A stretch of DNA of 64,000 bases, from positions 21,173,537 to 21,237,536 of the forward strand of contig CP093829.1 in NCBI GenBank assembly GCA_033063855.1. The letters run 5' to 3'. Every line of letters starts with the position of its first letter. Position 1 is the first letter of the stretch. The notes under the pieces were generated by a model that saw only the letters and a list, made by a program, of their open reading frames with translations, made no database searches and was not told the origin of the DNA. The position numbers and the translations under genes were made by a program. The stretch is from Smittia aterrima (taxonomy: Eukaryota > Arthropoda > Insecta > Diptera > Chironomidae). Below are positions 53,701 to 64,000 of the stretch, one piece after another.

Positions 53701-56700
53701 ATTCGCTCTTCCCGACATCGCTCCACGTTTTATTGAACCCTAAAAATCTATTTCTGCAACGCGTCCTTTATAATTCCAGTGTGATACGATAAATCTTCAA
53801 GAACCTGTACAGAGCCAAAGGCGCTCTCGCTATTCAAGTCGAAAACCTGCCTTCGTCTGCTCCCCGCTCTGGAAATAAGAAAAAAAAAAGTTTCGCATTT
53901 TGTTTTTGTAGCTTCGAGTTCGAAGTCAAACATAGACTTTTTTCAAGCGCTTCCAGTAACAAATAAACATTTCGTGAGCTATAACGCAAGCACTAATACG
54001 CTCCGTGAATATTTTAAATCTGTTTACATTTCGCGGGGTCATAGGAAGAAAAATTAAATTTTTCCACTTTTGTGTTAAAATCTTCAGTGTTCGATTAGTA
54101 AAATTAAATAAAATATTTCGCGCGTTAAATGAGCTTCGAGACAAACATTGAAGCTCTTGCTAATTTATCAGCAAATAAAAAAGTGAATGACTTGAGTTTA
54201 CTCAACGAGAACAGAGCAAAGCATTGAGATTTGTTAGAAATTATTTACGAAGAGTTCTGCTTGAAAGATGTCCGCTGATATTCTCGCCAACGATTTTAAA
54301 TCTCGTTTAAATCTGCGCACCAAGACTGTCGGAGCTGACAGAATCCAACGAGCTAAAGATAACAATGAAGACGTTGCAGTCTTGTCGATGTTTCTACCAG
54401 GAAGTGCAGGCGAAGCTGAGAATCGAAGATTCCGTTGTCATCTAATGGAAGATTGCTTTCTTGGCGACTATCGACAAGCAACGCCAGGTAAACTGATTAT
54501 TCAGAAAAGCTTACGCTTCATTGCCACATCGATAGATGATAATTTGTGGCGTTTTCAATGAATAGTTTAATAACCTTTTATGGGCAAGAGCTACCATGTG
54601 CCTCGGAGCTCGCTGTGGATATTGATTTTCTGAAGAAACTAGTTTTGTCCGTTCTGTAGAGCCGCCTTTCCTTTCCCTCCCACTTCACCTTTCTCTGATA
54701 AAGTTTGCGGAAAGTCTTTCAGACGAAGTCGTTTCTTATGTTTCTGTTGAGCGGCAGACTTCATTGTTAAGTGTCTCCAGCTAATTACATGCGACGTGAA
54801 GTGATTTCTGCGACCACCATGCGAGACAACTTGTCATCAACAAGAGAATATTGTTGTTATGATTGATAATTTGCGATCGCGTGAACTTGATAAAGTCAAA
54901 GCGCGTGCTGATATTTGTCACTCGACAAACTCCATAAACGATTCCACTTGAAATGCATTTTATGTATCAATCGCGAAGCATGAAATCCTCTCGAACTAAA
55001 CTAACATCAACACTTGAGAAAACCAAAAACTCGACATTCAAGTCGCCGTGTGACATCATGCATTAGAATAGTGGATTTTCTGCCTGTCGGTTCTCATTCT
55101 CAGTTTTCGGAAACACAAAAACCGCAAAAAGCAACGAATGATGTCAGTTTGCGGATTCATTCTCGGATGATGTAAGACGTAAACCTATTTATCTTGGTTT
55201 CATTCAGTTTTCAACCTAATAATAACTCAAATAAATTGAGAACTTAAGATCGCAGCTTCCATTTATTCCTTCGATAAAAATCCATAAATAAACAGCACGA
55301 TTCAATTGAAGTCGACCCAAATATTAGCGAAAGCCTTTTTTAGAGTTCGCAGAAAAATGTTTGCTGAGCGCGTGCAATCAAAAAATATTGTTGTTTGCAC
55401 AAACTTTAACATCAACTCAGTTTGAGTCGATCGGTTTGATTTATTGTTTGTCTCACGAGGTCGAACTCATATCACAAATTGATTGCTGACAATAATCACG
55501 GAGGAGGACGCTGCACAAAATGAAACCGATTTGCATTCGAAAGCTTCTGATTATCGAGATTGTTGACTAGAAATAGATATCCGACGCCTACACACACTTT
55601 TATATTTTATCATTTTCATCAGCGATTTAAACAGATCAAGTTTCTCCGACTCGAAATAATTCATTCGACAAGTTTTCTTTTCAAGTTCTTTGGCCTTAAG
55701 GTCTCAAACTAAACTACTTGTTAGACATCTTTCATCTCTGCCAAATTTGGAAGCTGAAAACATTTCGCAAATTAAAATGCAATAACAAACTTTTTGAAAG
55801 CTTGTTCGATCTCAAGTAGTGCGACACATATTTTAATTTATTGAAATCGATTGTTTGTTGATTGAAATGAATCCAAAGGAAAGTTTTCCCATTGCCCACT
55901 TGATCAAGTCAAATCGTGTAAAAGAAAGTGACTTCGCCTTGTTCTTTTTATCGCATGCGAGACATCCAGAAGGTCGTCGCTGATTCAGCAAAAGAAATCG
56001 AACAATAGAGACGACCGCATGGTGATCCATGACATTTTAATCGAACCATTAAAACGCCTGAACGTTCTCGAGCCTAAACACGAGTGATGTCAGACTTCAT
56101 TAGACTCTTGAATGAGCTGAGCTCTCATCTAAACTTTAGAAGATGAGGGAAGAAATAAATTCATTTTTACTCTTTATTATTCTCGACACCTACCTTTGAA
56201 GCATGCGAATAAAGACGTGGATGATCAACAGCCGAAGCGTTCATTCGATTTACTAACAATCTTCTCGTGCAAATGAATAAAAGCGTTGCGTGTGCAAAAA
56301 AAAACGAAGTAAATATTTTTTTTTTCAAAAAAAACTTCTTTAATAAAATTTGCAAGCGAGAAATAAATTTTTAAGAATCTTAAAAATTCCGCCCACGCAA
56401 AAATCATTTATTTGATCCGTTATGTGACATTGAATCTTAAAATCAGTTTTACGACAACTTCCAGAATTGATTGAGAGACTAAAGGAAAGCTCATCAATGC
56501 CAAGGTCAGGCGAACGATAAAATAAGAATGAAAATAACATAAAAATGTTTTCCAACCACGAACAAATAAAGAATTGGTTTATAACATTTTGTCGGAAAGC
56601 GTTACAAGCTCAACAACTTTCCTTTCGGTGCCTCGTAAGATTGATGAGCCCAAATCACTTCGTCGCAATTCATGAATGAAAGCTCAAGTGGATTATTTTT

Positions 56701-57694
56701 GTAAATTCATCAACTCACGGAAGCTTCTGATGCGAGCGAGACTTTGACGCTGGTACCATTTCCATTGCAATCGAAATATTTAATTCAAAGGGTTAAGGCA
56801 AATCACTGGATGATTTTTCCTTGGTTTTTGACTTTGCGTGATGAAGATGGAAGACACCGATTAAATTTATCGCGTTCGTTTTCAAGGGAAAGTCATTAAA
56901 ATTGAGAATTTACTTTCCCTTGATACTGCTCGTTTGGGTTTAGGATTTGCCAAGGGCTTTCTCGTAGGATGAACATGAAGGCTCAAGTTTTGATTGAATT
57001 TATTATTTCTAAACGATCAAATTTAATCTTTTTCAGGAACGAAGAAGATGGAGTACAAAACACGTCAATGGCACGAGAACTGTTTCTGCTGTGTAGGCTG
57101 TAAAACTCCAATCGGCACTAAATCTTTTATTCCTCGCGAGCAGGACATTTATTGCGCTGGCTGCTACGAGGATAAGTTTGCCACACGCTGTGTGAAGTGC
57201 CGCAATGTAAGCAAAGAAAAGTTTTTCGTGTTGAAGTTTTAACTCAACTTTGTTTTATAATTTTAGGTGATCACAACTGGCGGTGTGACCTACAAGAATG
57301 ATCCTTGGCATCGTGAGTGCTTCACTTGCACTCATTGTCAGATTCCACTTGCTGGACAACGATTCACTAGTCGCGATGAGAAACCATACTGCGCTGATTG
57401 CTTCGGTGAATTGTTCGCTAAGAGATGCACAGCGTGCACGAAACCAATTACAGGAATTGGCGGTACTCGTTTTATCAGCTTCGAAGGTAAATTCAAATTT
57501 CCTCATTCAAAAATAAAATTTTAATATTTCTCCATTTTCCGATACTCTCAACTCAAAAAGAAAAACACTGGCATTCCGATTGCTTCACTTGTGGAATCTG
57601 CAAGACAACACTTGTCGGAAAGGGCTTCATTTCAGACGAAGAGGAAGACATCATCTGTCCCGATTGCGCTAAGGCGAAGCTGATGGCTTCTTAA
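35737..57694 (+). CDS. Lmpt: Limpet: PET domain and six LIM domains, long isoform (12 coding exons, about 568 aa)
   Basis: LIM-domain protein of the testin/FHL group, a zinc-binding scaffold; in flies limpet is known from muscle and regulatory roles. Exons of one long form: 35737-35826, 38890-38972, 43815-43972, 44026-44348, 44428-44571, 51261-51461, 51525-51539, 51608-51658, 51719-51836, 57037-57206, 57267-57486, 57561-57694. All phases join. The first joined exons give the cysteine-rich motif TECEKCRICPGFKAHEWRKTCQACKCPRE (read in parts across the junction at 38972/43815). The PET domain follows (WTPPG, YFDQLPQEKVPKIGSNGEKYR, KQLAYQLP). LIM1 begins CQHCKE; LIM2 has CNSCDELIFSGEYTKAM; LIM3-LIM6 resemble vertebrate FHL proteins (DLSYK-ELHWHEACF, KKMEYK, ITTGGVTYKNDPWH, FISFEEKHWHSDCF). 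The gene ends MAS-stop with AATAAA at 58095-58100. Alternative first exons are listed separately. Confidence 0.93.
37056..38663 (-). CDS. Uncharacterised Ser/Arg/Lys-rich protein (3 exons, about 475 aa), antisense inside a limpet intron
   Basis: Not recognised. Exons 38588-38663, 37970-38464 and 37056-37912 join in phase 1 at both junctions. The donors are GTGAGT and GTAAAC, and the first acceptor has a strong pyrimidine tract. The protein starts MNEVNESIYFEV. It has a short hydrophobic patch in exon 2 (SLYPAGVVVKFLRLKFIMY, about residues 70-90), then a long low-complexity region rich in Ser, Arg, Lys and Asp, typical of disordered regulatory or cytoskeletal proteins. The later part includes KRVESLIKRFDMSFWRRQKE and STRDVGLQCKLYED, and the stop codon follows SFFVPM. 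The start of exon 2 is the least certain part: an acceptor at about 38347 would give a shorter exon but breaks the frame with exon 1. It lies wholly between the first and second limpet coding exons, on the other strand. Confidence 0.7.
38890..38972 (+). CDS. Lmpt: limpet exon 2, cysteine pair before the PET domain
   Basis: An 83-base exon with acceptor TTTTAG and donor GTGAGT. It reads NLIINEVYDGTECEKCRICP, then GFKAHEWR on joining the next exon. It accepts phase 0 (from 35826) and donates phase 2 (to 43815). It is too short to stand out as an ORF and was found from the cysteine pattern. It is used only by the most distal first exon, so isoforms from the other promoters lack these cysteines. 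Confidence 0.85.
41120..41415 (+). CDS. Lmpt: limpet alternative first exon with coiled coil (98 aa)
   Basis: The frame begins with an ATG, has an in-frame stop 21 bases upstream and no acceptor between, so it starts here. It encodes MSDEINSSQRATNKFEMQIK followed by heptad-like NLKDTVEYLRHHML (coiled-coil character), then a basic Pro/Ser-rich part. At the end, GA|GTAAGG is a good donor in phase 2, which exactly matches the exon at 43815. The resulting protein (about 609 aa) would replace the N-terminal cysteine motif with this coiled coil. If not spliced, the frame stops after 100 codons, so it could instead be a small separate gene. Confidence 0.65.
43291..43433 (+). CDS. Lmpt: Probable third limpet first exon (47 aa)
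   Basis: The ATG-started frame MLDCPLKDAEAMNSPLIPWA continues to GTG AG|GTAACA, a phase-2 donor about 380 bases before the exon at 43815, which needs phase 2. The sequence is richer in G+C than its surroundings and uses codons as the neighbouring exons do. A second ATG 11 codons in (MNSPLIPWAGMRY) may be the real start. Joined, it gives a PET-LIM protein of about 558 residues. The donor is only moderate. Confidence 0.5.
44572..47193. other. limpet intron, left part before the nested gene
   Basis: AT-rich intronic sequence. Small ATG frames at 44884-45075 and 46667-46882 have no features that support them. The right end should include the promoter and 5' UTR of the nested gene starting at 47194. 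Confidence 0.5.
47194..49160 (+). CDS. Uncharacterised acidic Ser-rich protein with N-terminal membrane segment (2 exons, 638 aa), nested in limpet
   Basis: Not recognised. Exons 47194-48294 and 48345-49160 join in phase 0 across a 50-base intron. Residues about 8-33 are hydrophobic (FAPLVDALVTIVGIIDVVSL), a likely signal anchor or membrane helix. Residues about 65-90 look like a short coiled coil (VIDSLVSKVNELEAKVVDLD). The rest is polar and probably disordered, with Ser/Glu-rich stretches, an acidic block (ENDDDDDFDSDIEELL) near 470, a His-rich patch (HRSQHRSHHDH) near 580 and a DSDSDSD run near 613. AATAAA follows at 49254-49259. It lies on the same strand as limpet, inside the intron between 44571 and 51261. 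Its stop codon and poly(A) signal argue that it is a separate gene, not a limpet exon. Confidence 0.85.
49260..50989. other. Lmpt: limpet intron before the FHL-like promoter
   Basis: No coding exon is seen. The last few hundred bases should hold the promoter and leader of the short limpet form starting at 50990; a TCAGT initiator-like match lies near 50900 with no well-placed TATA box. The ATG frame at 49561-49782 is rejected. Confidence 0.45.
50990..51084 (+). CDS. Lmpt: limpet alternative first exon for an FHL-like form (32 aa)
   Basis: ATG start, reading MTDVEVIQSIDIKKSKKSKK, then a lysine-rich and acidic end before the donor GA|GTAAGA in phase 2. It can be joined in frame to the LIM exon only at the second acceptor, 51272, because the first acceptor (51261) would create a stop at once. 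The protein (about 330 aa) would start with half a LIM domain followed by four full ones, the layout of vertebrate FHL proteins. Confidence 0.75.
51261..51461 (+). CDS. Lmpt: limpet LIM2 exon with two acceptors
   Basis: The upstream acceptor (GTTCAG before 51261) gives LIFSGEYTKAM in phase 0 and completes the first zinc site with the CNSCDE of exon 44428-44571. The second acceptor (TTTTCAG before 51272) lies inside that exon and accepts phase 2. The exon carries the second half of LIM2 (WHSGHFCCWNC, CIKCYETVFANNC) and the beginning of LIM3 (CEECNTIIG). Confidence 0.9.
51525..51539 (+). CDS. Lmpt: limpet 15-nt microexon (DLSYK)
   Basis: Bounded by GCAG and GTGAGT, it encodes five residues that match the DLSYK of vertebrate FHL proteins just before the HWHEACF zinc-binding segment. 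Leaving it out keeps the frame but removes five conserved residues from LIM3. Confidence 0.88.
51837..54267. other. limpet intron, no gene seen
   Basis: Long intron between LIM3 and LIM4 coding exons. It contains a GATGAT run near 52677-52692. No exon, RNA gene or mobile element was recognised. Confidence 0.5.
54268..54487 (+). CDS. Lmpt: limpet alternative first exon for the shortest form (73 aa)
   Basis: ATG start with a well-coded frame: MSADILANDFKSRLNLRTKT, then a segment ending CFLGDYRQATPG with donor G|GTAAAC in phase 1. This matches the exon at 57037 exactly. The protein (about 247 aa) would consist of this unique N-terminus, half a LIM domain (KKMEYK-HENCFCC) and two full LIM domains. 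There is no acceptor directly before the ATG. Confidence 0.75.
54488..57036. other. limpet intron, no gene seen
   Basis: AT-rich intron upstream of the LIM4 exon. Minus-strand frames at 55833-56555 begin at doubtful codons and look random. Confidence 0.5.
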
Positions 57695-58094
57695 GAAGAT
57701 TCCTCGAAACTTCTTCGTCGTCAACGGAATAATTTTATAAAACAAAAGTGTCATGATTTATTTTATCTTATCATTAACGACAAAGTCTAACCATTAAAAA
57801 ACTAATCATTGTGAAGTATAAGAAAATATTTTTGGACGATTTTAAATCAATCCGAGCTAGTGTCTCCCTAAAATGGATTAATCACAATTAAAATTCATTG
57901 GTCGAGACCAATAATCGGCTTCATTATCATTTATAATTCAAGATTAAGATGTTAATTCATCGAGTAGGAGTGAAATTTGTAGTCAAAACAGATAAAAGAG
58001 AATTAACTCGTCATAATGGCATTTAACTTAACAACTTTTATTTATTATCCTCATTTTTCTTAATTTTGGTTGTTGATATAATTTTTTTTCTGTA

Positions 58095-58100
58095 AATAAA
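58095..58100 (+). terminator. Lmpt: limpet poly(A) signal
   Basis: AATAAA about 400 bases after the shared limpet stop codon, followed by a T-rich stretch with TTGTG about 15 bases on, as usual for cleavage sites. Confidence 0.7.
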
Positions 58101-61100
58101 GCTTTTCAATTTTTTGTGACGATTAGATTTTGTTTACTTTGATAAAAGTTTTTTAAAATCGATGGCAATTAAATGTTTTTTGCTGGATGAGAAATAAATT
58201 TGTACACACATTTCAGTTCACGGCGGCCTACATTCACACGAAGTTGCCTTGTTCTTTTAGAAGAAGAAAAAGTCATTGAATAACTTTCATGAAAGGAGAA
58301 AAGTTTTGGCAATCAAGATTCTGGTCATCTGTTGATCAAACATGTTAATTGATAAGTCTAAGAGAAAGTTCTATAGCGGGTGAGGGTGAGATAGTCAAAG
58401 CTCAACAGTTAGAAGGATTTTAAATTGAATGTCACTGTTTTGAGAATCGCATAAGTAAAATTTAACATAAAAGTTGTCTATTTTCAATTTATCGAATGAT
58501 TAGTGAAGATAAATGTTTAATAAATAAATTTAGCGGAAACATGTAAAGAAATTAAAATCGTGGCCTTGACGTTCATATTTATGTGGCAACTTGCTGCCGT
58601 AGCCTTCACTGTGAGGAAAAGCCATCGAGAATTAATAATTTGTTTTTGAAATAAATTATCATTTAACTGATTTCCATTTCGAATCTTTTTCAACCAGAGA
58701 TGATCAAACATTTCTCGAAGGAAAAAAAAGCTTTTATTTCAGATTAAATTAGTTGAGATGAAGTTTGCTTCTTAAATGCCCTAAAGACCTCTCAGGAAAA
58801 TGAATAAAGTTTATCCAAAGTTTCAAGATATTCCCTAAAGCTCTCGTGATTTCATTAAGTAAATACTTAAGTGTTGTCTAAGAAATATCTTTAAAAAAAT
58901 TGATGTCAAATGGTAATGTCCAATGGTTAAACTCATTTCAGATTTTTAAAACGGTAAAAGCTATATCACACCCACACATTTGCTTGAGCAAATTTTAAGA
59001 TATTTTTCTTTCGCGCTTTAGCTCTCTAGTGAGAACATTGTTTACTTAAAAGTATCCAAAAAAAATTGAGATTGTTGACATTCTTTGTGGTTTCAAATCC
59101 CTTTTGAAAAGAGCACTTTGCACATTTTAAAATTTGCAAAATGTTCAATAATAAAAATGATTGAAAGTCAACACATTTTATCGATTTAGTTCGCGACAAG
59201 AGTAAACAAAGAGTCAACATGTAAATTGCGTGTTTACAATCAGCTTGAATAAAGCAAGAGAAAGCTCAAGTGTAAAAATATTTTCGGTTGGTATCTCATT
59301 TGGAATTAAATCGTTTCATGAAAGTTTGGAAAAATATTTGTTAACAATCATTGAATTGGTCATTGCGCGATTCCTCTTTCATAACTTAATTCCTTCTTTA
59401 AATTCAGATGACAAAGCAGAAAGCTTTCGAGCTACGCTCGTTAAAATCAGACGCGAGTGATCGACAAGTGGTTTCAGATATTTCATGCGAAATGAGAGAC
59501 GATTCTCGTGAAAAATTGAACAACGACTGAATGGTCAGGAACTGGTTCAAATTGCCGTGAATCATAAAGCAATTGTGCATGATTAACTCTCTCGCTAACT
59601 TTAATTTGTATCTTTTCTCATTGAATGACGTTCCAAGATTAATGATTTAAAATCCTCATTCGCTAGTTCAACGAATGCAAATCAGGTGAAGTCTTCAAAG
59701 AGCTTTGTGTTTTTCCCTTCTCATCTTAACGGTGAACGACAGGCTCCGAGTCATCATTTCTAAGATTACTCACTTGCACTTATAGATTCGAAACGCATTC
59801 TTCTAAAGTGAAATTAAACTTTGTTTTACTTTATCAAGTTGTTAAAGGACCTTCAAGCGTCGAATCTAAATTGTACTTTTTATGTCAACAATCAAGAATC
59901 AAGTACGAATGATTGTGAATACAACCAAACTTCAAGATTGTGTGAAAAGTTCCAATACGACGGAAAAATTCCAATGCGAGCATTAAAATGTTTACTTTAA
60001 AAATATTTTCTAAATTCAATAAATTTGAATCTAAAGCAAATTCTTCTCGTCATTGGGATTTCCCAAGGAAATTTCATCCTTTGATTCGTTTCCGTTTCAT
60101 TGCAACCAACACTCTGACAACTTTTGTTTCCAGTTTCGTTTTTACATCGCTACAGAGTCCACGACTTGCTTTTTTTCATCGTCGTGGAATGTTCACTGAG
60201 TCATTTACGTTTCGCCCGTCATTGAGTCGAGAAGGTGTCGCTTGTGCGCGGTATTTTTTCAAAAAGCATCTACAAAAGAGAAATGTTTTTATAAGGAAAA
60301 GAAAGAAAGAGTGAAATTACAAGAAATTCCAGATAAATTCAAAGATATTTGATTGTGAAACTAAGAAGTTTGAAAAGAGAATCAGAAGAAGAAGTGAAAC
60401 TCGTCAGCATTGCGAGATTAAAAGTCAATTGTGCTGTGCTGAAATCTTTGTCTCTTGTGTGAGATCTGCTCTTGTCGTTGGATTAGTAGCTGAATATTTA
60501 ACTAAAATGTATGTATGGAGTTCTCAAAGTAATTAAACGTTAGGTACTTCACAACATTCGCTCGCCATTCCCCGATCATGTGTGCATGCTAAACAAAAAA
60601 TTTCTTGCTGACTCTTCTACGGAAGCTTGAGTCACATGTCTTGCGAGATCTTGCCACCTCATTTCAGATTGCTTACGCTAATTGATGCAATCGTCTCTTA
60701 ATCTCAAGTAAAAGTTTTGATAAAACGAAATTTCTCAGACGCAAAAAAGTTTAATTTTTAAGTTATTGCAGTCAGCGATTGTAATTTCCTTCATAAAAAG
60801 CTCTTTGCGATTTTATTACAGTTTCGAATTGCGTTTTGTTATTTCCACACGTTACTTGGCAGTGCCTTCCTTTTGATAACAATGATTATTGCCGACTCAA
60901 TAAAAAAGAAAGTTCATTTCAATATGGAATCCGAAAATGGGAATTGGAAGAAAGACGACGTCAATATTTGGCCAAATATTTCTGCTTCCACCTTGTAACG
61001 GATTTACAATTCGCAAAGCTTGAGGGTCGATCAAATTGTTGTTACGCATTAAAGTAGAACATCGTCTCATTAAGGTCGATGATCTTGTGATTTCGATGAA

Positions 61101-63180
61101 AAAAAGTTATTGACAAAATAGTTGAACTAATGTGATTTGATTTCCAAAGTCTTGGGATTAGTTTTATGATGTTCGATTCGAATCAAATTTCTTTCTTCGG
61201 TTTTGTTTTTTTGAAAAACATTCGGAAACGATAAAATGATTTGTAGGTCATCACAAAGTTGACAATATTTTCTCAAGCCAAGAGAGAAGTTTAAGTCTTT
61301 TGAGTTGTGTCGCATGTTCTGAAATGATTTACCCTAAAATTAGTAAATCCCATGTCTCGTGTTCTTGACTCAACTTCAAGTTAATTTCTTGATTCGAAAA
61401 TATTGTCAAATGAATCATAGACAACACTTTTAAGAAATCGCCGAAGGCCGGCACTGCCTTTCTAATTTAAAAATAGTTTTAATTCCTATTTCCTAGATGA
61501 GCCTATCGTGAAGCAATTTATCTGCTTCAAATTGTAAAGACGTGTAAATTGGGTAACCGTCGACTTCTTTAGTTGTTGTCTGATTGTCCGAAAATAATAA
61601 AAGAACTGATCTTTTGAATGGCGTGGACAATCAATTTATTTGCAATTAATGCTCACTGAATCTTAATTTCTTTAAAATTCAACGAACTTCGGAGTCCAAA
61701 AGAGAAATGACACGTTCACGATTTGCATTCAAGTGGCAAAACACGATACGTAATCTCCAACCACCTTTCTTCACATAATTCACCAAACAAATTGGTTTGG
61801 ACGATAATTGATTTGCAGATTAATCGCCATTTAAATTATGCTTTCCCTCTCACTCCCTTGTTAGACCATGAGAAAGAGTTCAGTTAGGTTCTCGATGATT
61901 TATGATGCGGAGAAAACAAAAATGAAATATGATTGCTCACACAACTTACTCGGTAATTGATTGCCGGCGCAATTTGTTATGGGCAATTCGATTTTAAGTG
62001 TCGCTTCTCTATTTTGTTTTGTAATTAAGAGAAATATTTTCATTTTCAATAGGAAATATTTTCTGTTATCATCATTACGACAATGCAATTGAAAGCTCTT
62101 GCACCTTCATCTTCAGTTTTATGTTGATCACTCTTCTTGAACTTCAATTTACGTTAAATAACTTTCAGCATTTTTTACCTCATGAAAAGAAATGTAACTT
62201 TCACTTGGCAGCGGCTGAAACCTTTTGTGAATTACAGGTTTTGAAATAAATGATTTCAAGTCATTTTTGCCATAGCGAACTTGTAAATTATTCACGAAAA
62301 AAAGTCTTCGTTTTGACATAAGACGAAACAAGATTATACGGACATTACAAAATAACTCATATCACGCTGATCTCCCTGAACTTGAGAGAAATTTATGTTT
62401 ACACTTGCAACCGCTTCGTCATTCTTTAAAGTGATTAAGACTTTGAATTCGACTTTTTTTTCTGACCTCACAAGTGGAAATTTCTTCATCGCTTCCTAAG
62501 TTTTTCAAAATATTTCCATTCTCGCTTTCAATCACTTCTCGAATAGTTCACAAACGTGCAGCTAGAAAAAGAGGTTGAAGCAAAAACTTGTTTTAGCTTT
62601 TCCTTTCATTCATTCACTCTTCGATTTGGATTTTCCTGTTTCTCTAAAAACTAAGTTAAATTATCTTTTCCTCGAGACATAAAATAGAGAAAATAAAAAT
62701 TCTTTGTCGTTCTTGGTTTAAACGAGAAAATCAACTTTGTTTGAATATTTGAATTCGCTGGAGGACAATTTCTAAAATAATTTTAATTTAAAATTAATTT
62801 CAATTGAGATCCGGAGAAATCTTCTTCGCGAAATGAGAAAACTTTACATAAATCTTACTTATTACAAATTGAATGCATTCGAGAGTTGCTTCATTGCGAG
62901 TATCAATTAATTTCGAGAAGTGGAAAGAGTCGGAAACATAATTCGATGATAGTTTTGTGACATTTGTAATTAATTATTCGAGTTCATTTGAGAAAACAAC
63001 TCTTAAGAGCGGCTGATTTAAAGAATTCAGAAAAAAAGAGCAGTTAAGATGAGAACAGTTCCTGAAACCAGTTTCCCATCTTCTCACGTTTGTTAACACA
63101 GCGAGATCATATCAAAGATGTTGCTCATGTGTTGCTGTTCAAGATGCTCAACCTAAAACATTTACACAACCAAAGAAGTC
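58101..63180. other. Intergenic region downstream of limpet
   Basis: Five kilobases of AT-rich sequence. ATG frames such as 59988-60314 (108 codons) lack motifs and read like non-coding sequence rich in Phe, Lys and Arg. No RNA gene or repeat family was recognised. Confidence 0.5.
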
Positions 63181-63592
63181 TGTCGTTAATTAAGTTAAAA
63201 CACTAACGAAACAATGCACAAGAAAGTCGCGGAAAATAAATCCAACGCTAACGATCGCAGTTTATTTTTACTCATCGCGAGAGCAACATCGGAAAACCCG
63301 CGTTCCCGCAAAAAAAAGTCAGAAACGTGATGTGAATGCAAAAGAGTTCTCTGCAGTGTTATTTCCATTTCGTGCATGTAAAGTTCATAAACAAATATTC
63401 AGAAATTTGATTCTTTTTCGCGAAGAAATAAAGTTCCAGTGTTAATGTTCAACAAAAGATTCTGATTCAAGAATAAAAACGTATCAAGTGCAATAAGGAA
63501 AAAGAGTTTTGCAAGAATTAAAATTAATTAAAATATGGCATCGGATGTGAAGCGGTTGAAGCATTGAATAACACTCTGAAGCCTTTGAAGGG
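63181..63592 (+). other. Possible first exon of a gene continuing to the right
   Basis: A GTAAAC donor at about 63593 follows a short purine-rich segment. An ATG at 63535 opens an 11-codon frame that ends TGA, while another frame over the same bases stays open to the donor (reading GIGCEAVEALNNTLKPLKG) but has no ATG. It may be a 5' UTR exon with a small upstream ORF. Extent and reality are uncertain. Confidence 0.2.
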
Positions 63593-64000
63593 TAAACTAC
63601 TTGACTCATGTCGTTTAGGTTTATTTAATTAGATTAATTTTTTTGGGTGAAATACTTTTATGATGTCAATCGACTGGAATAACTCTCTTTATCTTTTGAG
63701 AATAAAAACTTTGCTTTACTTCTCAAACGTCGAATGGAAATCGTGAGAATCAAAACTTAATTTCATGAAATCTGTAAAGAGCTTTAATTAAGGTTTCACT
63801 GAAAGCAGGTCGTTAAAATTTCTAAAAAAAGCTAAATTTAAAATCAGCCCCGACTTGGATTTGTAGTTTAAGCTATCGAGCTCATGGTTTCATATAAAAA
63901 CTGATTGAGTCTACAAACACTTCCAATGTCATTAAGCGACATAAGTTTTGAACTTTCGGACTAAAACTCTTTTTATTTATGTTGAGCAAATAAAATTGCT

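Noticed and set aside
59988..60314. 108-codon plus-strand frame downstream of limpet
   Set aside because: Its composition (Phe, Lys, Arg) reads like translated AT-rich non-coding DNA, with no motifs or flanking signals.
1..64000. CRISPR arrays, integrated viruses, transposons
   Set aside because: No regularly spaced repeats, reverse transcriptase, transposase or capsid-like frames were seen on either strand.

Overview
This window looks like nuclear DNA from an insect, most likely a small-genome nematoceran fly (midge-like). This is inferred from AT-rich sequence, short introns with GT/AG ends, and protein families typical of flies: Semaphorin-2a, Limpet, an insect-allergen/G12 protein, and SLC5 and SLC22 transporters. 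I saw no bacterial operons, CRISPR arrays, rRNA, convincing tRNA or intact mobile elements. All exon boundaries were joined by hand using splice signals, reading phase and family similarity.

Layout: 1-7.8 kb is mostly non-coding, with one possible secreted-protein ORF at 3541-4038. 7.85-17.4 kb (minus) is a complete 14-exon Semaphorin-2a gene. Its 6.2-kb first intron holds a complete 12-exon SLC5-type sodium/solute symporter gene on the opposite strand (12.1-15.0 kb) and a small candidate secreted ORF (15.08-15.42 kb, minus). 18.7-19.5 kb (plus) is a secreted insect-allergen/G12-like protein. 21.0-23.7 kb (minus) is an eight-exon SLC22 organic cation transporter. 27.3-28.5 kb (plus) is a mu-crystallin / ornithine cyclodeaminase-family gene with a TATA box. 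28.5-35.7 kb has no recognisable gene.

35.7-58.1 kb is the LIM-domain gene limpet (plus). The long form has an N-terminal cysteine pair, a PET domain and six LIM domains. At least five mutually compatible first exons can be seen. Two of them start inside a LIM domain and so would give FHL-like proteins with a leading half LIM. Two other genes lie in limpet introns: a three-exon Ser/Arg/Lys-rich gene on the minus strand (37.06-38.66 kb) and a two-exon acidic, Ser-rich gene on the plus strand (47.2-49.2 kb). I recognise neither. 58.1-64 kb is non-coding, apart from a possible first exon of the next gene near 63.5 kb.

The most notable feature is the limpet locus. One 3' exon set is shared by several promoters. 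Phase-matched first exons, a 15-nt microexon and a pair of acceptors 11 nt apart together allow PET-LIM, four-and-a-half-LIM and two-and-a-half-LIM proteins to be made from one gene, with unrelated genes nested in its introns. I found no clearly novel enzymatic or defence system.
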